DNA of 64,000 bases from Streptomyces sp. Root1304 (GTDB lineage Bacteria; Actinomycetota; Actinomycetes; Streptomycetales; Streptomycetaceae), in contig NZ_LMEP01000022.1 in NCBI RefSeq assembly GCF_001426405.1, positions 520,066 through 584,065 of the forward strand. The letters are read 5' to 3'. A program made the position numbers and the translations under genes. Positions 56,111 to 64,000 of the stretch are shown piece after piece; the stretch's first letter is position 1; every line of letters begins with the position of its first letter. The notes below the pieces were generated by a model, which was given only the letters and a program-made list of their open reading frames with translations, searched no databases and was not told the origin of the DNA.

Positions 56111-57262
56111 CTACGCCAGGAAGTCCCGTGCGATGTTCGCCGCGACGTCCTCCAGGAGCGGGCCCGCGTTTGCCATCGAGGTGGCCGGGTCGGGTTCCAG
56201 GGCCGAGAGGGCGTACGCGCGGCGGATGCCGGCCGTGCCCAGGGCCTCCGGCGGGAGGGCCAGGCGGCCGCAGACCGCCACGACCTCCTTGCCGGCGGCG
56301 CGGGCCGCCGCGGCGACGCCCGCCGGGGCCTTGCCGTGGAGGGTCTGCTCGTCGAGCGAGCCCTCGCCGGTGATGACGAGGGTCGCGCGCTCCAGGGCGG
56401 GGGCGAAGCCGAGGACGTCCAGCATCAGTTCGATGCCGGGCCGGAAGCTCGCGCCGAGGATGAGCGCGCCGTAGCCGATGCCGCCCGCGCCGCCCGCGCC
56501 CGGGGCGAGCGCCGCCTCGGCCGCCCTGGGGCCGACCGCCTTCTCCAGGACGGTGGCGAAGTGCGCGAGGGCCGCGTCCAGGGTGCGGACGTCGTCCGGG
56601 GTGGCGCCCTTCTGCGGTCCGTAGACGGCGGGGGCGCCCTTGGGGCCGGTGAGCGGGTTGTCGACGTCGCTGGCGAGGATCAGGTCGACCGTCTCGAAGC
56701 GGGGGTCGAGGCCGCTGAGGTCGGCGGTGGCGAGACCCGCGAGGGCCGCGCCGCCGGGGCCCACGGGCTCACCGTCCGCGTCGAGGAGCCGGGCTCCGAG
56801 CGCGGCGAGCATGCCGGCGCCGCCGTCGGTGGTGGCGCTGCCGCCGACGCCGAAGACGAGGGTGGTCGCACCGGCGTCCAGGGCCGCGCGGAGCAGCTCG
56901 CCGGAGCCGTACGTGGTGGCGGTGAGCGGCGCGAACACACCCGCCGGGAGGAGCTGGAGGCCCGAGGCCTCCGCCATCTCGACGACGGCGGTGGTGCCGC
57001 GCAGCGCGAACGCCGCGGTGACCGGTTCGCCGACCGGCCCCGTCACCCGCACCTCGTGCCGTTCGAAACCGGCCGCGACGGCCGCCGCGACGGTGCCGTC
57101 GCCGCCGTCCGCGACGGGCAGGGTCTCCACCGTCAGCTCCGGGACGACCCGTCGCAGTCCTGCTGTGACCCGCTCCGCGACCTGCACGGCCGTGAGCGAG
57201 CCCTTGAACTTGTCGGCCGCCACCAGCACGTGAGCGACCTGAGTTGCTGCTCCGTCCGTCAC
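56111..57262 (-). CDS. Glycerate 2-kinase (GarK/GlxK family)
   Basis: The 383-residue protein has the type I glycerate kinase pattern: VLVAADKFKGSLTAVQVAERV at the start, LPVADGGDGTVAAAV, FGVGGSATTDGGAGMLAALGARLLD, and VITGEGSLDEQTLHGKAP near the end. It phosphorylates D-glycerate to 2-phosphoglycerate, linking glyoxylate or tartronate-semialdehyde metabolism to glycolysis. The GTG start follows AGGGATGCAAG. It is divergent from a BCCT transporter. Glyoxylate made by the ethylmalonyl-CoA pathway encoded 12 kb away could feed this enzyme, but no direct link is visible. Confidence 0.92.
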   Translation of the reverse strand: MTDGAATQVAHVLVAADKFKGSLTAVQVAERVTAGLRRVVPELTVETLPVADGGDGTVAAAVAAGFERHEVRVTGPVGEPVTAAFALRGTTAVVEMAEASGLQLLPAGVFAPLTATTYGSGELLRAALDAGATTLVFGVGGSATTDGGAGMLAALGARLLDADGEPVGPGGAALAGLATADLSGLDPRFETVDLILASDVDNPLTGPKGAPAVYGPQKGATPDDVRTLDAALAHFATVLEKAVGPRAAEAALAPGAGGAGGIGYGALILGASFRPGIELMLDVLGFAPALERATLVITGEGSLDEQTLHGKAPAGVAAAARAAGKEVVAVCGRLALPPEALGTAGIRRAYALSALEPDPATSMANAGPLLEDVAANIARDFLA

Positions 57263-57374
57263 CTTGCATCCCTTGCTTTCGAACGTGCAGTCGCGCCGAG
57301 GCCGACCCTATCCGTACCGCCGGACGGCGTGCCACCCCCGGATCGGCCGATATTTCGCACCATAGTGGGGTCAC

Positions 57375-59066
57375 ATGAGTACGGAACCGATGGAACGGGC
57401 ACCGGTGGACCCGCCCGACCAGCACACGCCCGACGGCAAGGTCATCGGGATCGGCGTAGCGGCCGTCGTCGCCGTCGTCGCCTGGGCCGCCCTGGGTGAG
57501 GACTCCTTCGACAGCGCCTCGTCCACGGCCCTGCAGTGGGTCCTGGCCAATTTCGCGTGGCTGTTCGTGGTCGCCGCGGACGCGTTCCTGGTGCTGTGCG
57601 TGGCCATCGCCCTGAGCCGGTTCGGCCGGATCAGGCTGGGCCCGGACGACTCGGAGCCCGAGTTCACCAATCTGGCGTGGATCGCGATGATGTTCAGCGC
57701 CGGCATGGGCATCGGTCTGATGTTCTACGGAGTCGGGGAGCCGCTCCAGCACTATCTGAGCCCTCCCCCGGCCAGCGGCGCTCCGGCGGGCACCGGCGCC
57801 GCCGCGCTCACGGCGATGGAGTACTCGTTCTTCCACTGGACACTGACCCCGTGGGCGATCTACGGCATCGCCGGGCTCGCGCTCGCGTACGCGGGCTTCC
57901 GCAAGGGCCGCGGCAACCGCCTGAGCTCCGCGTTCGTCCCGTTGATGGGGGCGCGGCGGGCGGATTCCTGGCCGGGCAAGGCGATCGACCTGCTCGCGGT
58001 CTTCGCGACGGTGTTCGGCACGGCGACGAGTCTGGGACTCGGCGCCCTCCAGGTCGCCGAGGGCCTGAACCTGACGATGGACGTGGAGAACTCGACCGCC
58101 ACCCAGCTGATCATCATCGTGGCGCTGTCGGCGGCCTTCGTGCTCTCGGCGTTCTCCGGGCTCCACAAGGGCGTGAAGTGGCTCTCGACGCTCAACATCG
58201 TCCTCGCGGCCTGTCTGATGCTGTTCGTGTTCCTGCTCGGCCCGACCGTCTACATCCTGGACACCATCCCCGCCTCCGTCGGCGGCTACCTGGACCAGCT
58301 GCTCCCGATGGCCAGCCGCACCGGCGCGTTCACCGACCGTGACTGGCTGGGCACGTGGACGATCTTCTACTGGGCGTGGTGGCTGTCCTGGGCGCCGTTC
58401 GTCGGCACCTTCATCGCCCGGATCTCGCGCGGCAGGACCATCCGGGAGTTCCTGATGGGCGTGCTGCTCGTACCGTCCGGGGCGACGGTGATCTGGTTCT
58501 GCGTGATGGGCGGCACGGCGATCCGGCTGGAGTCCACGGGCGCGGCGGACCTCGCCACGGCCGTCGAGGACGGGGCGGAGGCGTCGCTGTTCGCCATGCT
58601 GGAGGCGCTGCCGATCGGCACGGTCACCTCGGTCATCGCGATGCTGCTCGTCATGACGTACTTCGTCACGAGCGCGGACTCGGCGTCGCTGGTCATGGGG
58701 TCGCTGACGAGCCGCGGCTCGCTGCACCCGCCGACCTGGCTCGTGGTCACCTGGGGCGTCCTGATGGCCGCGGTGGCGGCGGTGCTGCTGGTGGTGGGCG
58801 GGCTGAACTCGCTCCAGACCGCGACGATCCTCGTGGCGCTGCCGTTCGTCCTCGTGATGCTGCTGCTGTGCTTCGCCCTCCTGAAGGAACTGCGGGAGGA
58901 CCCGGGCGCGGGCCCGGCCCGGCACCACGCGCTGCACGGCCTGCGCGACGCGGTGCGGACACTGGTCGGAGAGGCGATGACCGAGCAGGGCACCGACCGC
59001 CACCAGCGGCTCCGCAGGGCGGCGAAGGCCCGCACGGACTTCCAGCCGCCGGAGGACGGGCTCTGA
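57375..59066 (+). CDS. BCCT-family (betaine/choline/carnitine) transporter
   Basis: The 563-residue membrane protein has twelve helices and the BCCT signatures MFSAGMGIGLMFYGVGEPLQHY and WTIFYWAWWLSWAPFVG. The latter holds the tryptophans that form the cation-pi site for quaternary ammonium substrates. A charged C-terminal tail of about 55 residues (RQ/RR-rich) may serve osmosensing as in BetP. Uptake of glycine betaine, choline or a related compound for osmoprotection is likely. The ion coupled is not deducible with confidence. Confidence 0.92.
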   Translation: MSTEPMERAPVDPPDQHTPDGKVIGIGVAAVVAVVAWAALGEDSFDSASSTALQWVLANFAWLFVVAADAFLVLCVAIALSRFGRIRLGPDDSEPEFTNLAWIAMMFSAGMGIGLMFYGVGEPLQHYLSPPPASGAPAGTGAAALTAMEYSFFHWTLTPWAIYGIAGLALAYAGFRKGRGNRLSSAFVPLMGARRADSWPGKAIDLLAVFATVFGTATSLGLGALQVAEGLNLTMDVENSTATQLIIIVALSAAFVLSAFSGLHKGVKWLSTLNIVLAACLMLFVFLLGPTVYILDTIPASVGGYLDQLLPMASRTGAFTDRDWLGTWTIFYWAWWLSWAPFVGTFIARISRGRTIREFLMGVLLVPSGATVIWFCVMGGTAIRLESTGAADLATAVEDGAEASLFAMLEALPIGTVTSVIAMLLVMTYFVTSADSASLVMGSLTSRGSLHPPTWLVVTWGVLMAAVAAVLLVVGGLNSLQTATILVALPFVLVMLLLCFALLKELREDPGAGPARHHALHGLRDAVRTLVGEAMTEQGTDRHQRLRRAAKARTDFQPPEDGL

Positions 59067-59124
59067 GCCTCACACCCCGCCTCCTCGCCGCGCGCTCCAC
59101 GCCCCCCTTCGGTACACCGGAGGT

Positions 59125-60192
59125 ATGCGCCTCACGCACGCGGAACTCGCCGACCGGATCCTGGGCGGCTGGACGGGCCGGATCGCCGGGAACATGCTGG
59201 GCAAGCCCGTGGAGCAGGGCGAGCACTGGACCCGGGAGCGCATCGACGCGTACCTGCGGCTGACCGACGCCCTCCCGCTGACGGACTACCTTCCTCCCCC
59301 GCCGCCCGGCGCCGAGGGCTTCGAGCTGCGGCCCGAGTGGGAGCGGTGCGTGCGCGGCGGGATCGACGGCAGCTGCCGGGACGACGACATCGACTGGTCG
59401 ATCCTGGGGCTGCACCTCCTGGAGACGTACGGCTCGGGCTTCACGGCCGAGCAGGCGGGCCGGGAGTGGCTGCTGCGGCTCCCGTACCTCCAGACCTTCA
59501 CGGCCGAGCGGGCCGCCTACCGGAACCTCGTCGCCGGGCTGCGGCCGCCGCTGACGGCCACGTACGACAATCCGCACCAGGAGTGGATCGGCGCGCTGAT
59601 CCGCGCGGACGCGTACGGCTGGACGTGTCCGGGTGATCCGCGCCGGGCCGCCTCGCTGGCCCGGCGGGACGCGGTCCTCTCGCACACCGGGAACGGGGTG
59701 TACGGGGCGATGTGGGCGGCGGCCCTGATCGCGGCGGCCTTCACCGCGCCGGACGTCGGGTCGGCCCTGGAGACGTCCCTGGAGGGGATCCCGGCGGGCA
59801 GCCGGCTCGCCAGGACCGTACGGGACACGGCGGCGCTGTACGAGGCGGGGCTCGACTGGCCGACCACGCTCACCACCCAGGCGGAGCGGACGGCGGGGCT
59901 CGGCTGGATCCACGTCGTCCCCAACGCGGCCGTGCTGACCGCCGGACTCCTGTACGGGGAGGGGGACTTCACCCGCACGATCGCGCTGACCGTGCGGGGC
60001 GGTCTGGACACCGACTCCAACGGCGCGACGGCCGGTTCGGTGGCGGGGGTGATGTGCGGTGCGGCGGCGATCCCGCCCCGGTGGTCGGAGCCGCTGCGGG
60101 ACCGGGTGAGCAGCGCCGTCCTCGGCTTCGACGGCATCCGGATCGGCGAACTCGCGGAACGGACCGTGCGGTTGGTCGAGCGGACGGAGTGA
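59125..60192 (+). CDS. ADP-ribosylglycohydrolase (DraG/ARH-like) family protein
   Basis: The 355-residue protein matches the ADP-ribosylglycohydrolase fold. It starts ILGGWTGRIAGNMLGKPVE, has the dinuclear metal site residues SCRDDDID and a late GGLDTDSNGATAGSVAGVM, where D-x-D-x-N/S-x-A is diagnostic. It should remove ADP-ribose from a protein or small molecule, or cleave a related N-glycosidic bond. No matching ADP-ribosyltransferase is present in the window, so the target is unknown. Confidence 0.88.
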   Translation: MRLTHAELADRILGGWTGRIAGNMLGKPVEQGEHWTRERIDAYLRLTDALPLTDYLPPPPPGAEGFELRPEWERCVRGGIDGSCRDDDIDWSILGLHLLETYGSGFTAEQAGREWLLRLPYLQTFTAERAAYRNLVAGLRPPLTATYDNPHQEWIGALIRADAYGWTCPGDPRRAASLARRDAVLSHTGNGVYGAMWAAALIAAAFTAPDVGSALETSLEGIPAGSRLARTVRDTAALYEAGLDWPTTLTTQAERTAGLGWIHVVPNAAVLTAGLLYGEGDFTRTIALTVRGGLDTDSNGATAGSVAGVMCGAAAIPPRWSEPLRDRVSSAVLGFDGIRIGELAERTVRLVERTE

Positions 60193-60225
60193 GCGGACGG
60201 CTCGCTCCGTCCCCGTGCCGCGCCG

Positions 60226-60429
60226 TCAGCCCTGCGGGGGCTCCGGCGGGAGGACCCCGCCGGTGCGCTCCGCCTCGTCCCGGCTGACGGCCCGGGCCTC
60301 GGTGCGGTGCCCCCGGGCGATGTAGTCGCGGACGACCGCCTCGACGGCGTCCTGGGGGTTGCCGATGCCGGCCAGAACCATGACTTCCACGACGAGTTCG
60401 GCGTCGAGACCGATGTTGACCTTGGCCAT
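60226..60429 (-). CDS. Small VapB-like/ribbon-helix-helix protein (orphan)
   Basis: Sixty-seven residues start MAKVNIGLDAELVVEVMVLAG. The text continues ...NPQDAVEAVVRDYIAR, the pattern of type II antitoxin-like ribbon-helix-helix proteins (VapB/DUF2191): a short beta strand, a helix, a turn with D/PQ and a second helix. The C-terminal tail (ERTGGVLPPEPPQG) is polar. No PIN or other toxin gene follows, so if it was an antitoxin it is now alone or has become a small regulator. Confidence 0.7.
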   Translation of the reverse strand: MAKVNIGLDAELVVEVMVLAGIGNPQDAVEAVVRDYIARGHRTEARAVSRDEAERTGGVLPPEPPQG

Positions 60430-60450
60430 GGCGCGAACCTAGCACCCGGC

Positions 60451-60954
60451 TCAGAACAGGGCGTCCGGTTCCCTCGTACCCGATTCGAAGGCGAGCAGGC
60501 GCTGCTTGCGGTCGAGGCCGCCGCCGTAGCCGGTGAGGCCGCCGCCCGCGCCGACCACCCGGTGGCAGGGGACGATGATGCCGACGGGGTTCTTGCCGTT
60601 GGCGAGGCCCACGGCCCGGGAGGCGCCGGGGTTGCCGAGTTCCTCGGCGAGTTCGCCGTACGTCCGGGTCTCCCCGTACGGGATGCGGAGGAGCTGCTCC
60701 CAGACGCGCAGCTGGAATGCGGTGCCGATCAGGTGCAACGGCAGGTCGAACACGGTGAGTTCGCCGGCGAAGTAGGCGTCGAGCTGGCGGATCGCCTCCC
60801 CGAAGGGGCGCGGGTCTGGCTCGCCGAAGGTCTCCTCGGGCGGGCGGTGCCGCTGACCGGTCATGTGGACCCGGCTGAGGACGCCGTCGACGGCGACGAG
60901 GGTCAGCGGTTCGTACGGACTGTCCACGACGGTGTGCCGGACGGTGGGGGGCAT
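60451..60954 (-). CDS. ogt: Methylated-DNA-[protein]-cysteine S-methyltransferase
   Basis: The 167-residue protein has the AGT/Ogt fold. It contains FQLRVWEQLLRIPYGETRTYGELA, the winged-helix recognition segment NPGASRAVGLANGKNPVGIIVPCHR with acceptor Cys130 in PCHR, and GGLDRKQRLLAFE. It removes methyl groups from O6-methylguanine by transferring them to itself. The ATG lies 6 bp after the stop of the Ada/AlkA-type gene, so both alkylation-repair proteins are made from one transcript. Confidence 0.95.
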   Translation of the reverse strand: MPPTVRHTVVDSPYEPLTLVAVDGVLSRVHMTGQRHRPPEETFGEPDPRPFGEAIRQLDAYFAGELTVFDLPLHLIGTAFQLRVWEQLLRIPYGETRTYGELAEELGNPGASRAVGLANGKNPVGIIVPCHRVVGAGGGLTGYGGGLDRKQRLLAFESGTREPDALF

Positions 60955-60960
60955 GGCGGT

Positions 60961-62451
60961 TCAGTGTCCTTCGCTGGGCAGCAGGTTGATCGGGTGGTCG
61001 TCGGTCGCCCACAGGTACTGGACGGCGTAGGCGCGCCAGGGGCGCCAGTGCGCGGCGCGGGCGGTGAGGGCGGCCGGGGTGCCGGGCAGGCCCAGGCCCT
61101 CCGCGGCGCGGCGGACGCCGAGGTCGCCGGGGAGGAAGGCGTCGGGGTCGCCGAGGGCCCGCATGGCGATGATCTCTGTGGTCCAGGGGCCGAATCCGGG
61201 CAGGGCGAGCAGCCGGGCGCGGGTCTCCTCGCGGTCCTCGGCGGGGCCGAGGGAGAGGGAGCCGTCGGCGAGGGCGCGGACCAGGGTGAGGAGGGTGGTG
61301 CGGCGGCTGCGGGGCAGGGCGAGGGTCTCGGGGTCGAGGGCGGCGAGCGCCTCGGGGCCGGGGAAGAGATGGGTGAGGCCGCCCTCGGGGTCGTCGACGG
61401 GGGTGCCGTGCGCGGTGACGAGCCGGGCGGCGTGGGTGCGGGCGGCGGCGGTGGACACCTGCTGGCCGAGGACCGCCCGTACGGCGAACTCGGCGGGGTC
61501 GACGGTTCCGGGCACCCGCCGGCCGGGCGCCGTGTCCACGATCGTCGCGAGCAGCGGGTCGGCGCGCAGCCGGTCGTCGACGGCCACGGGGTCGGCGTCG
61601 AGATCGAGGAGGCGGCGGCAGCGGCTGATCGCCTGGGTGAGGTCGCGCGGGTCGGTGAGGGAGAGCCGGCAGGCGATGTGGTCGGCGCGGGGCACGAGGG
61701 CGACGATGCCGTGCCCGTAGGGGAGGCTCAGGGTCCGCCGGTAGGCGCCGTCCCGCCACTCCTCCACACCGGGGACGGCGGTCGCGGCGAGGTGGCCGAA
61801 GAGGTTGGAGGGTTCGAGCGGGGCGCGGAACGGCAGCCGCAGGCTGATCACCCCGGGGGTGGTGGCGGTCGCGGCACCGGTGGTCCGGCGGGCGGCGCGG
61901 GCGCGGAGTTCGCCGGGGGTCAGGGCGAAGACCTCGCGGACGGTGTCGTTGAAGGTGCGGATGGAGGAGAAGCCGGCCGCGAAGGCGACCTCGCCGAGGG
62001 GCATGGGCGTCGTCTCGATGAGGACCCGGGCGGTCTGGGCACGCTGCGCGCGGGCCAGGGCGAGGGGGCCGGCGCCGAGTTCCGCGAGCAGTTGGCGTTC
62101 GATCTGGCGGGTGGACCAGCCGAGCCGCCGGGCCAGCCCGGGGACGCCCTCCCGGTCCACGACCCCGTCCTGGATGAGGCGTACGGCGCGGGCGACGGCG
62201 TCGGCGCGGACGTTCCACTCGGGCGAACCGGGGCTCGTGTCGGGGCGGCACCGCTTGCAGGCCCGGAATCCGGCGCGCTGGCAGGACGCCGCACTCGGGT
62301 GGAACTCCATGTTCTCGGGCTTCGGCGGGACGACCGGGCAGCTGGGTCGGCAGTAGATCCGGGTGGTGCGGACGGCGGTGAAGAACACGCCGTCGAAGCG
62401 GGCGTCCTTCGACTGGACGGCCCGTACGCAGCGCTCGGTGTCGGTGTGCAT
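60961..62451 (-). CDS. alkA: Fused Ada-type regulator and AlkA 3-methyladenine DNA glycosylase
   Basis: The 496-residue protein has three parts. Residues 1-75 are the Ada zinc domain, with Cys34 and Cys38 in YCRPSC and Cys65 and Cys68 in CKRC. Cys34 is the methylphosphotriester acceptor. Residues 85-185 are an AraC-type HTH (VPGLARRLGWSTRQIERQL, FAAGFSSIRTFNDTVRE). Residues 200-496 are AlkA, with the HhH-GPD motif LPGFGPWTTEIIAMRALG and catalytic Asp in FLPGDLG. It both senses alkylation damage by self-methylation to activate transcription, and excises alkylated bases. It heads an operon with ogt. Confidence 0.94.
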   Translation of the reverse strand: MHTDTERCVRAVQSKDARFDGVFFTAVRTTRIYCRPSCPVVPPKPENMEFHPSAASCQRAGFRACKRCRPDTSPGSPEWNVRADAVARAVRLIQDGVVDREGVPGLARRLGWSTRQIERQLLAELGAGPLALARAQRAQTARVLIETTPMPLGEVAFAAGFSSIRTFNDTVREVFALTPGELRARAARRTTGAATATTPGVISLRLPFRAPLEPSNLFGHLAATAVPGVEEWRDGAYRRTLSLPYGHGIVALVPRADHIACRLSLTDPRDLTQAISRCRRLLDLDADPVAVDDRLRADPLLATIVDTAPGRRVPGTVDPAEFAVRAVLGQQVSTAAARTHAARLVTAHGTPVDDPEGGLTHLFPGPEALAALDPETLALPRSRRTTLLTLVRALADGSLSLGPAEDREETRARLLALPGFGPWTTEIIAMRALGDPDAFLPGDLGVRRAAEGLGLPGTPAALTARAAHWRPWRAYAVQYLWATDDHPINLLPSEGH

Positions 62452-62463
62452 GGTTCAAGGATC

Positions 62464-62515
62464 GGGGACGGACGGCCCTCGGGCTGGCGAGAAAACGACA
62501 TGGACGTCCGTCCCC
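62464..62515. promoter_or_regulatory. Widely spaced inverted repeat before the Ada/AlkA gene
   Basis: GGGGACGGACG and CGTCCGTCCCC are perfect 11-bp arms separated by 30 bp. They fill the gap between the phosphodiesterase stop and the alkA start. They may be a regulator site of the alkylation-response operon or a long-loop terminator of the upstream gene. The sequence does not decide. Confidence 0.4.
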
Positions 62516-62527
62516 GGCCGGGGCGGG

Positions 62528-63325
62528 TCAGCCGGTGACCGTCCGGTAGTGGGTGGTGAGCCGGCCGTCCTCGCCGAGGACGTGGAAGGCGAGCGCGGGC
62601 GGCTGGTCCAGGTGGACGTGCGGGTTCGCGCCCGGGTGCTCCCAGGGGAGCCGGAGGGAGGAGACGACGCCCGGGGCGACGAGCAGCGGGCGGCCGGCGA
62701 AGGTGGTGGCGGCGGCCGTGTGGGCGTGGCCCGCGAGGAAGGCGGTGAGGTGGGGGTGGCGGTCGGCGAGCGCGGCGAGCCGCTCCTCGCCGAACTGCCG
62801 GATGCCGTCCACGTAGGGGGTGTGCAGGGGGACGGGCGGGTGGTGGAAGGCGACGAGGACGGGGACCTCGTGCGGGGTGTCGGCGAGGACCCCGTCCAGC
62901 CACGCGAGCGTCGCGTCCTCCAGGAAGCCCTCGTCCTTGCCTGGGACCGAGGAGTCGCAGAGGGCGATCACGAAGCCCTCGCCGCGGAGCACCTGGTTGA
63001 CGGGGGCGGCGGGGTCGGACGGGGCTGCGGGACCGGCCGGGTCCCCGGCCTCCGCCGTGGTGGCCGGGGCGAGGAGGGCCGCCCGGAAGGCGGCCCGCTC
63101 GTCGTGGTTCCCGGGGCAGGCGAGCAGCGGATGCCGGGAGCGCAGCAGCTCCCGGACGACCGCGTACTCCTGCGGGGTGCCGTGGTCGGCGAGGTCCCCG
63201 GTGACGAGGACGGCCGCCAGGTCGTACGGCAGCTCCTCCAGGTGGCGCAGGACCGCGCGGGTCCGGTCGACGCTGCGCGGTTCCCCGTCGACATGGATGT
63301 CGCTGACATGGGCGATGACGATCAC
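62528..63325 (-). CDS. Calcineurin-like metallophosphoesterase (CpdA/3',5'-cNMP phosphodiesterase type)
   Basis: The 265-residue protein has all five phosphoesterase motifs in order: HVSDIHVDG, GDLADHG, PGNHDER, FHHPP and AGHAH. Its length and the SDIH start are those of class III cyclic-nucleotide phosphodiesterases of the CpdA/Rv0805 type. They hydrolyse 2',3'- and 3',5'-cyclic nucleotides with Fe/Mn, so lowering cAMP is possible. The GTG at 63325 is used because homologues begin just before HVSDIH and GGAGGACC lies upstream. Longer frames lack support. Confidence 0.85.
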   Translation of the reverse strand: MIVIAHVSDIHVDGEPRSVDRTRAVLRHLEELPYDLAAVLVTGDLADHGTPQEYAVVRELLRSRHPLLACPGNHDERAAFRAALLAPATTAEAGDPAGPAAPSDPAAPVNQVLRGEGFVIALCDSSVPGKDEGFLEDATLAWLDGVLADTPHEVPVLVAFHHPPVPLHTPYVDGIRQFGEERLAALADRHPHLTAFLAGHAHTAAATTFAGRPLLVAPGVVSSLRLPWEHPGANPHVHLDQPPALAFHVLGEDGRLTTHYRTVTG

Positions 63326-63439
63326 GTGACTCGGTCCTCCGTCGGTGCGCGCGAGCGGGTGCTCGTCCGACCGTACGGTGATCACGGTCCGTGCGGTAAG
63401 GGCCGGTCGGCGACGGGTGGCCCGGCCCCCGCCGGGGTC

Positions 63440-64000
63440 CTACTGGCCGCCCACCGGGCCGACGTACGTGCCGGGGCGGGTGGCCGCGTCCTGGAGCAGG
63501 ACCGAGGAGTAGTCCCAGGTCAGCGTGGTCGAGTGGGTCTCGCCGGGCGGGGTGATGACGATCTTCTTCGGCTTGAACTCGGTGCTGTTGGACTCCGGGT
63601 CGTAGGACAGGTAGGTGATGGTGAAGCTGGTCGCGGCCCCCGGCGCCAGGGTGACCTGCCGGGGCTTCTGGGAGGTCTGCCGGGTGAGCGACCAGGTGAG
63701 GTCGCCGACCAGGTCGACGCCCGGGTAGCCGTTGAGCACGCAGGTGGCGCCGCTCTTGTTGGTCAGGGCGATGACGACCCCGCCCTGCTCGCCGACGGCC
63801 TGGGCGCCGCTGCCGGGCGCGACGGCGAAGCCGAGGCCGGCGGTGGTGCAGCGCTTCGCCGCCCCGGAGGCGCCCGAACCGGAACCCGTCCCGGCGCCCG
63901 GGCTCTCCGTACCACCGGAGGAACCACCGGACGCCCCGCCGGACGTCGTACCGCCGGTGGAACCGCCCGAGGTCGAACCGCCCGACGTACCGCCGGTGGT
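63440..64000 (-). CDS. DUF4232-domain exported protein (N terminus outside the window)
   Basis: The visible 186 residues begin in a Gly/Ser/Thr-rich linker (SGG, TGG and GTS units) that probably follows a signal peptide or lipoprotein anchor beyond the window. Then comes a DUF4232 beta-sandwich: KRCTTAGLGFAVAPGSG, VVIALTNKSGATCVLNGYPGVDLV, then strands to the stop. Two cysteines (in RCTT and TCVLNG) are the conserved disulfide pair of the family. The function of DUF4232 proteins in actinobacteria is unknown; they are extracellular. Confidence 0.8.
   Translation of the reverse strand, partial: TTGGTSGGSTSGGSTGGTTSGGASGGSSGGTESPGAGTGSGSGASGAAKRCTTAGLGFAVAPGSGAQAVGEQGGVVIALTNKSGATCVLNGYPGVDLVGDLTWSLTRQTSQKPRQVTLAPGAATSFTITYLSYDPESNSTEFKPKKIVITPPGETHSTTLTWDYSSVLLQDAATRPGTYVGPVGGQ

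Noticed and set aside
1..64000. tRNA, rRNA, riboswitch or CRISPR features
   Set aside because: I scanned intergenic regions for cloverleaf ends, conserved rRNA segments, cobalamin-type boxes and regular repeat-spacer patterns and saw none. Small RNAs cannot be excluded without computation.

Overview
The window is a stretch of high-GC actinobacterial chromosome, almost certainly Streptomyces. Codons end overwhelmingly in G or C, GTG and TTG starts are common, and open frames run long on both strands because of GC bias. The families present (PucR, FCD-type GntR, BCCT, the ethylmalonyl-CoA cluster, DUF6204, DUF4232 and a Rv2578c-type radical SAM gene) are typical of that genus. No rRNA, tRNA or CRISPR array was seen.

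Layout. 1-9.9 kb: an aminotransferase fragment, a sulfite-oxidase-like molybdoenzyme, an acetyltransferase, a methyltransferase, an ArsR-MFS operon with a perfect operator palindrome, a secreted EEP-family phosphatase/nuclease, and DUF5107 and DUF6204 proteins. 10-14 kb: a thioesterase, a LapA-like membrane protein coupled to a small exported protein, then a GntR regulator and adenosine deaminase that share an 11-bp operator. A 173-bp MITE-like palindrome sits exactly at the deaminase stop codon. 14-24 kb: a peptidase neighbourhood (S15, LD-carboxypeptidase coupled to S9 prolyl oligopeptidase, M20 coupled to D-aminopeptidase DppA) with an FCD-GntR regulator. 24-28.6 kb: two divergent unknown genes, an MFS exporter fused to carboxypeptidase-regulatory-like repeats, and a SRPBCC protein.

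28.6-33.3 kb is the accessory region. A radical SAM gene of the Rv2578c family, preceded by an SOS-box-like sequence, is split by a 3.5-kb integrative element. Its serine integrase is intact and reads inward from the right end. The right junction carries a dyad typical of integrase attachment sites, lying on the codons for the radical SAM cysteine motif. The left end is a decayed mosaic of a primase fragment, a resolvase fragment and a frameshifted zinc-ribbon/GIY-YIG gene, and about 70 bp of the host gene are gone. Simple excision could therefore not restore the gene.

33-47.6 kb: a secreted tripeptidyl-aminopeptidase-like hydrolase, RidA and a HEAT-repeat protein, then a tandem 3-hydroxyacyl-CoA dehydrogenase, a TetR regulator and the ethylmalonyl-CoA operon (ccr-ecm-mcl-mch-mcd) behind a good promoter. 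Together these carry most of the route from acetoacetyl-CoA to glyoxylate plus propionyl-CoA. Next come psd and pssA for phosphatidylethanolamine synthesis. 47.6-64 kb: a double acetyltransferase, an epimerase-like protein, a livFGHM/binding-protein operon divergent from a PucR regulator, glycerate kinase, a BCCT transporter, an ADP-ribosylglycohydrolase, an orphan antitoxin-like protein, an Ada/AlkA-Ogt alkylation-repair operon, a phosphodiesterase, and a DUF4232 protein cut off by the window end.
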